Below the pieces are notes generated by a model, which did not search any database, had not been told where the DNA came from, and saw nothing but the letters and a program-made list of their open reading frames with translations. This document shows positions 8,907-15,843 of a stretch of 64,000 nt of DNA, one piece after another. The stretch spans positions 13,356 to 77,355 of the forward strand of contig URYK01000010.1 in the NCBI GenBank assembly GCA_900552125.1. The letters run 5' to 3'. Position numbers and translations under genes: made by a program. Each line of letters opens with the position of its first letter. The first letter of the stretch is position 1. Source of the stretch: an uncultured Solobacterium sp. GTDB taxonomy: Bacteria > Bacillota_I > Bacilli_A > Erysipelotrichales > Erysipelotrichaceae.

Positions 8907-9404
8907 ATGTTAAAGAAAGTATGCAATATTTTAATTGGAATTATATTAATTATTCTTATAGCATTAGCTGGTTTATTATTTGTACCTAAAATAATGGGAT
9001 ATGATATGTTTGCAGTTATTAGTGGAAGTATGGAGCCTAATATTAGTGTAGGATCTATTGTCTATACAAAACCAGTAGAATTTAATGAATTGAATGTTGA
9101 TGATGTTATTGGATATAAATTATCTGAAGATACTATGGTAACTCATAGAATAGTATCTATTGATGACAAAAATAAAACAGTAACTACAAAGGGAGATGCC
9201 AACGAAGTAGAAGATGCAAGTCCAGTAAGTGAAGATAATATAGTAGGAAAAGTAAATTTTAATATACCGTTATTAGGCTATATAAGTTTATATGCTAAAA
9301 CTCCACTGGGAATTGCTGTTATATGTGGTATTGTTGCAATATTAATAATATTAAATTTCTTGCCTGAAATATTAGAAAAAGAAGAAAGTAAAAATAAAAA
9401 CTAA
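8907..9404 (+). CDS. sipW: Signal peptidase I, SipW (ER-type) 1
   Basis: A 165-aa membrane signal peptidase. An N-terminal helix is followed by the catalytic-serine box SGSMEP (about residues 40-45). The second catalytic motif is THRIVS, with His replacing the usual Lys, which marks the ER/archaeal type like Bacillus subtilis SipW. The TKGDAN box is present and a second helix sits at the C-terminus. SipW enzymes process TasA-like proteins, four of which lie within this cluster. AAAGGAG precedes ATG 8907. It is likely the processing enzyme of the first operon. Confidence 0.88.
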   Translation: MLKKVCNILIGIILIILIALAGLLFVPKIMGYDMFAVISGSMEPNISVGSIVYTKPVEFNELNVDDVIGYKLSEDTMVTHRIVSIDDKNKTVTTKGDANEVEDASPVSEDNIVGKVNFNIPLLGYISLYAKTPLGIAVICGIVAILIILNFLPEILEKEESKNKN

Positions 9405-9442
9405 TGAAAATTTAAAGATAAATTCTATATAAATTATATGCA

Positions 9443-9475
9443 TGTGACCCCCTTGTTACTGATTAAAATTATAAT
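9443..9475 (+). promoter_or_regulatory. SARP-type operator plus -10 box for the second TasA operon
   Basis: TGTGAC (9443-9448) and TGTTAC (9454-9459) repeat at an 11-bp period. After exactly 10 nt comes TATAAT (9470-9475). Spacing and core are the same as at 2896-2928, although the flanks differ. No -35 hexamer is recognisable. Confidence 0.7.
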
Positions 9476-9517
9476 TTAAGTGTAAAATAATTCTAAACAT
9501 ATTTAGGAGGAAAGATT

Positions 9518-10171
9518 ATGAAAAAGAAACAATTATTTACGATGGTAGGAAGTTTAGCTCTAGTTGGAGCAATTGGGGCAGGAGCAACTCTTGCATATTT
9601 ATCTGATACTGAAGGGCAATTAACTAATACCTTCACTATGGGAGAATCTATTAATATCTTTTTAGATGAAAAAAATAACGATTCTACTAATGATGATAAA
9701 CGTGTTGAAAATGGTAATGATTATGTTGATGTATTACCAGGTGTTCCTGTATTTAAAGATCCTACTGTTACAGTAGAACGTGTAGGAGAAGAAGATGTAG
9801 TTACAGAACAATATGTATTTATGTCTGTTAAAAAAGGTACTAATGTAACTTTAGATATAGATACTAATAACTGGAAACAAATCACAGAAAATGTTGATGG
9901 TGTAGATGTTTATTACTATGTAACTAGTGTTACTGGTACTACTAATGATCTAAAAGATCCAGATGCTGAAACTACCGAAGGATACAATGCAGGTATTCAG
10001 TTACCACCATTATTTAGTCATGTAACTGTTGATGCAGATGTACAAGCAAATACAAAAATAGATAATGTATTAGTAAAAGCAGCATCAGTACAGAAAGGTA
10101 ATTTCACATCTGCTCAAGATGCATATGATAGTGTTACTGCAATTTCACAACATTTGACAACATTTCAATAG
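9518..10171 (+). CDS. TasA/camelysin-like protein with SipW-type signal peptide (3)
   Basis: A 217-aa protein. Its N-terminus (VGSLALVGAIGAGATLAY, then LSDTE) is a textbook SipW-dependent signal and almost matches that of the next gene, showing tandem duplication. The mature chain has LTNTFTMG, VLPGVPVFKDPTVTV and QYVFMSVKKGT, the beta-strand pattern of TasA-like fibre proteins. AGGAGG precedes ATG 9518. It is first in the second operon and 58 nt downstream of the SARP-type operator. It is likely a major secreted fibre subunit (inference). Confidence 0.75.
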   Translation: MKKKQLFTMVGSLALVGAIGAGATLAYLSDTEGQLTNTFTMGESINIFLDEKNNDSTNDDKRVENGNDYVDVLPGVPVFKDPTVTVERVGEEDVVTEQYVFMSVKKGTNVTLDIDTNNWKQITENVDGVDVYYYVTSVTGTTNDLKDPDAETTEGYNAGIQLPPLFSHVTVDADVQANTKIDNVLVKAASVQKGNFTSAQDAYDSVTAISQHLTTFQ

Positions 10172-10185
10172 AAAGAGGGATTTAA

Positions 10186-10797
10186 ATGAATAAGAAAAAA
10201 TTATATACTTTAGTAGGTAGTTTAGCACTTGTAGGTGCTATTGGTGTTGGAGCAACTTTAGCATATTTCACAGATAATGATGTGGCAAGAAACGTTGTTA
10301 CAATGGGTCATGTAGACATTGATTTAGATGAACCAAACTATGCACCTGGCGATGATAACGTAATGGAGGATTTAGTTCCAGGCGAAACAATTACAAAAGA
10401 CCCTACAATTACAGTTGCTGAAGATTCTCAGCCTGCATTCATCAGAGCAAAAATTGAGTTTTTAATGGATGGAGCTCCTATGGAAGCTAAATATGCTTCT
10501 GAATTAGAAGGTCAATTAACTTTAGAAGGAACTAAATTAGTTGAAGATACTTCTTGGAAAAAAGGTGAGGGAAATTATTATTATTTCCAATATGAAGTTG
10601 ATCCAGGTGAAAAAATAGTTCTTTTTGATGAAGTAACTATTCCTTCAAATTGGGGAAATGATGTAGCCGATTCAGAAATACAAATTATTATCTCAGCTGA
10701 AGCTATTCAGTCTGAAAATTTTGAACCTTATGTAGAAGGTGGACAAATTCTTGGATGGAATGGAGTAACTGTTGATACTTATAATCCAGGTAACTAA
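10186..10797 (+). CDS. TasA/camelysin-like protein with SipW-type signal peptide (4)
   Basis: A 203-aa protein, 14 nt after its paralogue. The signal region VGSLALVGAIGVGATLAY is followed by FTDND. It contains RNVVTMGHVDIDLDEP, LVPGETITKDPTITV and PAFIRAKIEFLM, matching camelysin/TasA family patterns. No anchor is present. The neighbouring sipW (10857) is the likely processing enzyme. A hairpin between them may lower sipW expression relative to this structural gene. Confidence 0.75.
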   Translation: MNKKKLYTLVGSLALVGAIGVGATLAYFTDNDVARNVVTMGHVDIDLDEPNYAPGDDNVMEDLVPGETITKDPTITVAEDSQPAFIRAKIEFLMDGAPMEAKYASELEGQLTLEGTKLVEDTSWKKGEGNYYYFQYEVDPGEKIVLFDEVTIPSNWGNDVADSEIQIIISAEAIQSENFEPYVEGGQILGWNGVTVDTYNPGN

Positions 10798-10808
10798 TAT
10801 GTTATAAT

Positions 10809-10838
10809 AAAGTCAATTCTTAAGGAATTGACTTTTTA
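10809..10838 (+). terminator. Intrinsic terminator/attenuator before sipW (2)
   Basis: An 11-bp stem AAAGTCAATTC/GAATTGACTTT (10809-10819 with 10825-10835) is followed by a short T run. It lies inside the operon, so partial read-through would set the ratio of fibre protein to peptidase and regulator. Confidence 0.75.
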
Positions 10839-10856
10839 AATAGATAGGTGATAGAT

Positions 10857-11372
10857 ATGAAGAATAAGAAATTATTGGCTAAAGTATTGAATGGAGTTGG
10901 TTTAGTAATAGTTATCGTTGTTTTAGGATTGTTGTTACCATTGACAGTACCTAAAGTATTTGGGTATGAAATATATGGAATATTAAGTAATAGTATGGAG
11001 CCTGAGATTAAAACAGGTAGTATTGTATTTGTTAAAGAAGTAAATTCTGATATAATACAGATAGGCGATATTATTACATATAAGATGGGTGCTGATTCTG
11101 ATGTTGTTGCTACTCATCGTGTAGTAGAGATTGATGGTGAGAATGAAGAGTTTATTACAAAGGGAGATCATAATCAGACTATTGATGCTAGTCCTATTTC
11201 TTATGATCGTTTGTTAGGTAGGGTAGAAGGCAGTATTCCATATTGGGGAGCAATTTCTTTATTTATACATTCTTCTACTGGTCTTGCTTGTATTATTATT
11301 GGATTCTCTATTTCAATCTTTTGTTGGATATTCGCTGATTCTATTCAAAGAAAGTTGAAAAAAGAGAAATAG
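10857..11372 (+). CDS. sipW: Signal peptidase I, SipW (ER-type) 2
   Basis: A 171-aa second SipW. An N-terminal membrane helix is followed by SNSMEP with catalytic Ser. ATHRVVEI carries the His that replaces Lys, then ITKGDHNQ, and a C-terminal membrane helix follows. ATG 10857 is chosen with AGGTG 6 nt upstream; GTG 10848 overlaps that SD. Two SipW paralogues in one locus suggest each serves its own operon's substrates. The SARP gene follows after 27 nt. Confidence 0.85.
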   Translation: MKNKKLLAKVLNGVGLVIVIVVLGLLLPLTVPKVFGYEIYGILSNSMEPEIKTGSIVFVKEVNSDIIQIGDIITYKMGADSDVVATHRVVEIDGENEEFITKGDHNQTIDASPISYDRLLGRVEGSIPYWGAISLFIHSSTGLACIIIGFSISIFCWIFADSIQRKLKKEK

Positions 11373-11399
11373 CAAGTAAGTTTAAAGGGGTGTGCATCG

Positions 11400-12587
11400 A
11401 TGGATAATGTTTTACATATAACGTTATTTCAAAAATTTTCAGTTACATATCAAGGGATATATGTTAGTAGTCCAGATTTTAAATCAGATCGTTTAGTTAG
11501 ATTGATGGCGTATTTTGTGATTAATCATAAACGTGCTATACCTTCTAGCGAATTGGTAGATTATATCTGGAATTATGAAAGTATAGAGAATCCAATTGGT
11601 GCTTTGAAGAATTTAATATATCGATTACGTACGTTTTTAAAGAATCAGTTTTCTATTACGGATTTAATTGTGACTGGTAAGGGAACGTATAGTTTAAATC
11701 AAAACTATGTGTTTGATATTGATGCGGAAACTTTTGAGGAATATCATCGTAAACTTTCACATGATGATAGTTTAGAAAACTTTGAAAAACTATTCAGTTT
11801 ATATCGGGGAAAGTATTTTAATGAATTTAAGGGAGACCATGGAGTAATAATGAAATCTGAATATTATCATTCTTTGCTAATTGAGGATGTAGTTAAATGT
11901 TCAGAAATTTTGGAGAAAAATCATAATTATGAATTAATGGAGGAGCTTTCTAGAAAGGCTATTGAACTAGATAATACTGAGGAGAAGTTCCATGAAATAT
12001 TAATTCGTTCTTTATACTTTCAGAAGAAGTATAAAAGTGCACAAGAAGTTTATAAATATACAATGGACTTGTTGTATCATACTATTGGAGTTAAACCATC
12101 AGATTCTATGAAAGAATTATATGATATGATCCAGAAAGAAAGTCATGATACCAATATGAAATTAGCAGATTTACAAAAAGAATTTGCTCAAAATTCTCCA
12201 ACTAGTGCTTTCTTGTGTGATTATGGGGTGTTTAAAGAGATTTACGCAATGGAATCACGTTTAATAGGTAGATGGGGAATTCCTGTTCATGTATGTCTTA
12301 TTACGCTTACAGAGCATACTAATGATACACCAGATGAAGAACTTGAAAAAATCATGATAAGGATACAAAAGGCTTTGTCTTCAGGCTTACGTATAGGAGA
12401 TGTTATTTCTAGGTTGAGTAATAATCAGTTTATTGTCTTATTACTAAATTGTAAAAGAGAAGATTGTACCATGGTGTTTGATCGTGTACTGAGAAAAGTA
12501 CAATATTCTTTGAATAATAAGAAGTTCTTCATTGATGTTGATGTGGAAGAAGTAATGCCACAAGAGAAAGTATTAAACATGAATTAG
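11400..12587 (+). CDS. SARP-family transcriptional activator (OmpR-like HTH, BTAD) with degenerate GGDEF-like C-terminus
   Basis: A 395-aa regulator. Residues 1-100 form an OmpR-like winged helix of SARP type (LTLFQKFSV-like start, SDRLVRLMAYF, SSELVDYIW, ALKNLIYRLRTFL). Residues about 105-245 form the helical BTAD domain (DAETFEEYHRKL, YRGKYFNEF, GVKPSDSMKELYDMI). Residues about 260-390 resemble a GGDEF fold without GGDEF (SRLSNNQFIVLLL) and match the C-terminal half of the protein at 44937. Being last in the second operon behind a SARP-type operator, it probably activates itself and both fibre operons. AAAGGGG lies 9 nt before ATG 11400. Confidence 0.8.
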   Translation: MDNVLHITLFQKFSVTYQGIYVSSPDFKSDRLVRLMAYFVINHKRAIPSSELVDYIWNYESIENPIGALKNLIYRLRTFLKNQFSITDLIVTGKGTYSLNQNYVFDIDAETFEEYHRKLSHDDSLENFEKLFSLYRGKYFNEFKGDHGVIMKSEYYHSLLIEDVVKCSEILEKNHNYELMEELSRKAIELDNTEEKFHEILIRSLYFQKKYKSAQEVYKYTMDLLYHTIGVKPSDSMKELYDMIQKESHDTNMKLADLQKEFAQNSPTSAFLCDYGVFKEIYAMESRLIGRWGIPVHVCLITLTEHTNDTPDEELEKIMIRIQKALSSGLRIGDVISRLSNNQFIVLLLNCKREDCTMVFDRVLRKVQYSLNNKKFFIDVDVEEVMPQEKVLNMN

Positions 12588-12642
12588 TATATCATTTTAT
12601 TAAAGTATAAGAGATTATTTATATTATCTTGTCTTTCTTGGT

Positions 12643-12680
12643 GGACAGAATTGCTGAGTTGTTGGGGTTCTGTCCTTTTT
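12643..12680 (+). terminator. Terminator after the SARP gene
   Basis: GGACAGAA (12643-12650) pairs TTCTGTCC (12668-12675), followed by T5. Confidence 0.85.
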
Positions 12681-12780
12681 AATTTTATTGTTAAATATGT
12701 TATAATTATGTAGGAGATATATTAGTATCATTTTTAGTTAAATTAATTTATACATACTGGTAAAAAATTTTTATAAATGT

Positions 12781-12900
12781 TATACTTAAAAAGCATTGTG
12801 TATTGCCTAAGAAAGTAACGGCTCCAGCTTAATAATGTTACCGAGGTGTATTATTTGGATGTAAAAGTTGTCATTTTATGCACCTTTATGGTGTTTTTTT
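12781..12900 (+). promoter_or_regulatory. Attenuator-like leader RNA upstream of the ImmA/IrrE operon
   Basis: A -10-like TATACT (12781-12786) is followed by about 110 nt of foldable sequence. GTAAC pairs GTTAC across a 12815-12840 loop. GGTGTAT (12845-12851) can pair ATGCACC (12878-12884), enclosing a TGTAAAA/TTTTATG stem. The same CACC (12881-12884) can instead pair GGTG (12890-12893), followed by T7, as a terminator. These two folds exclude each other, as in attenuators or riboswitches. The class is not recognised; it could also be a small RNA ending at 12900. Confidence 0.5.
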
Positions 12901-12988
12901 AATCTATAATTTGAAGAAAAGCATCACTTTCTAATATCAAATATATTAGCTTATATTTGATACGATAGTGATGGAAAGGATGATGATT

Positions 12989-13663
12989 ATGTGTGTGGAA
13001 GTAAAGAGAATTAAAGAAGAATACCAATATGATTTTTCTAGTCTATTGATTAATGAGAAAACAGGTATTGAAGCTAAAAACAAAATTAATACGAGATTAG
13101 AAGAAATGGCAGAAACTTTATTGAATAATATTTTGGATAATAAAAACTATAAAATTGAAGCTATTAAAGATAATGCTGTCGCAATTCCAATTATTGGTAT
13201 ATCTAATCATTTTGGCTTTTTAAATTACGATACAGATTTTGATTCTTTTGCGGATGGAAAGTATAAAAATGCATCTGGTTTAATTATTATTAGTAACGAG
13301 ATGAATGAAATACTTGGAAGTGATAAGGTTCTGTTGTTAAGTGATAAAGAAACATTAGAACATTCAAGATTTACAATTGCTCATGAATTAGGACATTATT
13401 TGTTTGATTTCAATGAGAAAAAAGATTATCAATTTATAAATTTTTATAGAACGGAAGATACTTTTAAAAATAGTAAAGAAATACGGGCTAGTCGTTTTGC
13501 GGCTGCATTGTTAATGCCAAAAGGAAAGTTTATTGAAGAATATAATAAGGTAAAGGAGTCAGTATATTATGATAGAGTAAATATTTTAGCAAAGATTTTC
13601 ATCGTGTCACCAACTGCTATTGATTTAAGAATAAAGGAACTAAAAGAACTGAATTTAATATGA
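12989..13663 (+). CDS. ImmA/IrrE family metallo-endopeptidase
   Basis: A 224-aa zinc peptidase. The HEXXH motif is AHELGHYLF (about residues 135-143). The third ligand region IRASRFAAALLMP lies about 30 residues later, as in ImmA/IrrE proteins. No HTH domain is present and the N-terminal half is not recognised. ATG 12989 is favoured by GAAAGGA 8 nt upstream, though ATG 12983 is possible. ImmA/IrrE peptidases cleave repressors or act in toxin and defence modules; here the partner is a two-TM protein whose start overlaps its stop (ATGA). The target is unknown. Confidence 0.8.
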   Translation: MCVEVKRIKEEYQYDFSSLLINEKTGIEAKNKINTRLEEMAETLLNNILDNKNYKIEAIKDNAVAIPIIGISNHFGFLNYDTDFDSFADGKYKNASGLIIISNEMNEILGSDKVLLLSDKETLEHSRFTIAHELGHYLFDFNEKKDYQFINFYRTEDTFKNSKEIRASRFAAALLMPKGKFIEEYNKVKESVYYDRVNILAKIFIVSPTAIDLRIKELKELNLI

Positions 13664-14106
13664 GTGAAAACAGTTCAGATAGTAATAAAAATACTAATTT
13701 AGTTGGTGATATCGCAAAAGCTGTTAAAACACATATTGGTACAGATAATGACCTTCAAGATGAACGTAAGAAGCGAGAACAGAACTATTCTCAATTAATC
13801 TCAGTTTATACTGATTTTATTGGTAAGACGATTAAGTTTAAAAATAGAGCTAGGTCGTTTACTTTTTGGCTTTTCTTTAGTTTATTAATCCTAATTATTC
13901 TCTTTACTATCATAGTATTTTATATTGTGATTAGTAAAAATAAGGCTGATATAGGAAGTTATGTAATAGTAATTAGTACTATAGTAACTTTTGTTTCTAC
14001 AATTATTGTTATTCCTCAAAAAATGGTTGAATTTATCTTTAACAAAGATGAAGATAAATATATTGTAGAACTTATAAAAAACACGCAGAACTTTGATAAA
14101 TCATAG
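13660..14106 (+). CDS. Two-TM membrane protein coupled to the ImmA/IrrE peptidase
   Basis: A 148-aa protein of unknown family. A polar N-terminus (SENSSDSNKNTN) and a charged helical stretch precede two transmembrane helices (about residues 68-90 and 99-118), with a short cytoplasmic tail. It overlaps the peptidase gene by 4 nt, so the two are co-translated and probably work together. A membrane effector or sensor released or cleaved by the peptidase is one possibility; that is inference from context only. Confidence 0.6.
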   Translation: MSENSSDSNKNTNLVGDIAKAVKTHIGTDNDLQDERKKREQNYSQLISVYTDFIGKTIKFKNRARSFTFWLFFSLLILIILFTIIVFYIVISKNKADIGSYVIVISTIVTFVSTIIVIPQKMVEFIFNKDEDKYIVELIKNTQNFDKS

Positions 14107-14115
14107 TATACATTT

Positions 14116-14143
14116 GACCTCTCGTAACGGATGAGGTCTTTTT
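14116..14143 (+). terminator. Terminator after the two-TM gene
   Basis: GACCTC (14116-14121) pairs GAGGTC (14133-14138), followed by T5. It separates the plus-strand pair from the convergent gene. Confidence 0.8.
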
Positions 14144-14251
14144 CTAATTATGGGATTTATAGTTTCTAAATTGATTATTTCAGCTAAAAATAAATCAAGA
14201 TTAATAGTACTGTCCAAATCGATTTTAAGAAAGTTTACATATAACATATAT

Positions 14252-15564
14252 CTAAATAGTTTTTATATGAGTATTCTTTGATTCTTTGAACTCTTTTATA
14301 TGGTAAAGTCTATCTAGATTTTTATTTGCTAGGTTAGGCTGTAATTGATTTGCAATCTTTAATTGTTTCTCACTTTCATTAAAGTAAGAAATTGAAAGTT
14401 CAGGATTATCTTCTAATAAATATAGGTAGGAGTAGCTCCATCCCAGTTTGTTATAAAAATCATTTTGTTTTGTTGAAAAACTCATACCAGAGTTTAATAT
14501 AGTATTTATCTCTTTTAGTTTGTTTTCTATATATGTTTTTTCAGAAATACTGATATTTTTAAATGTATATGTGTTATTAGACTCTAAAATTAATTGTTTA
14601 GTTATTTGTTTTAGTAGTAAGCTAGCTAAACATAGATAAGACTTATATTCTTTTGGATTCTTACCTATAGATGTGCGATATGCTTCTTCTGCTTGTTCAA
14701 ATTAGAAATAACACCAAAATTCCTATATGCTTTTGAATTGGCGTATTGACTTCTAATGCTTAAAAGAGAATATTTATAGGCCAACACACTGTATTCATCA
14801 TAATGTTCATCATTAAAGTCCATTAAAAATATATAAGAAGTAGCAATTGTATTATAGTGTTTAGCTATACAATAAGGATCGTTAATTAATAATTCTTTTC
14901 TTTTGATTAGATAATCTATAGAAACTAATATATCCAATTCTTTAATATAGTTTTCTTTTGATTTTTGTTCATCTCTATGATGTGTTCGATAATAATTTCC
15001 CATAAAATAATAGAAATCACTTTCTCTAATTTGAAGATAAAATGAGAACCAAGGATTACTTTTTGATGTTTCATAGGATTCATTATTAAAGTGGTTCTTA
15101 CACTGCTCTAAGATTAGTAGACCTTCTTTACAATATTTTAGTGACTCTGCTGGATCATCCTGTTCATCAGCTTTATATGCTTCATAATACATTTTTTCAA
15201 CTTGAGTTAGATATCCTAGGATTTCAAAGGTTGTCATAGTAGTATTATCATGACAAAGAGCTTTGAACGGTTTATACCATGTATTATTAATATTTAAGTT
15301 AGATTCAAATATACTTATTCTTTCTTCTAAAATATTTTCTTTTAGAGCTTTTTGTTGCTTACTCATATTTGTTAGGTCATTCTTTAATACCTGTATAAGA
15401 TTATCTGCGGCAGATAATTTTTCTGTAAATTCATCAACGCTTTTTTCATAATCTCTTTTTTTGTCTTCTACTTCTCTTTTAAGTGACTCAAATTCATTTT
15501 TTTCTATAACATTGTATATATTAAGTCCAAGCCATGTAGATATAGCTATGCTGAATAGTGTCAT
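14252..15564 (-). pseudogene. Membrane-anchored coiled-coil/helical-repeat protein broken by two single-base indels
   Basis: The first segment (15564 down to about 14697) has an N-terminal transmembrane helix, a coiled coil (about residues 25-85) and helical repeats. It then shifts frame at a T3 run on the minus strand. The next frame reads EQAEEAYRTSIGKNPKEY, a TPR-like continuation, until an A4 run near 14610. The third frame then continues as ESNNTYTFKNISISEKTY to the stop at 14252. One base missing and one extra would restore roughly 437 residues. It may be an inactivated gene or two homopolymer errors. ATG 15564 lies 12 nt after a 38-aa membrane peptide gene. Confidence 0.7.
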
Positions 15565-15576
15565 AATGTAATTTAA

Positions 15577-15693
15577 TCACTCATCTGTTATGTTCGCACC
15601 ACCTTTTTGTGAATAAAGTAGATATACTAAAACTAACATCATTAAAAGTTCAACTAGTAATAATAAAGCGATAATTCTTTTTTTCATTTTCAT
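15577..15693 (-). CDS. 38-aa single-TM membrane peptide
   Basis: The peptide starts MKMKKRIIALLLLVELLMML and ends YSQKGGANITDE: basic N-terminus, one hydrophobic helix, short polar tail. GAGGGAGAG just upstream is a good SD. It directly precedes the broken helical-repeat gene (12-nt gap), so the two are one transcript. A type-I-toxin-like peptide, a small membrane subunit or a translational coupler are all possible; no family is recognised. Confidence 0.6.
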   Translation of the reverse strand: MKMKKRIIALLLLVELLMMLVLVYLLYSQKGGANITDE

Positions 15694-15785
15694 CTCTCCC
15701 TCATATAAATAAATTATACAAAATCGATGAATTGGCAACAATCATATATTTATATTATTAATTAAAAACGCTTACAATTATTCAC

Positions 15786-15814
15786 TTTACCTAGTTTTCT
15801 TAGAATTGTATAAT
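15786..15814 (+). promoter_or_regulatory. Promoter of the PRD regulator
   Basis: -35 TTTACC (15786-15791), a 17-nt spacer and a perfect -10 TATAAT (15809-15814). The same TTTACC-N17-TATAAT arrangement drives the patatin gene at 46006-46034. Confidence 0.65.
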
Positions 15815-15843
15815 ATAAGTATAATTATTAGGCAGGTAATATA

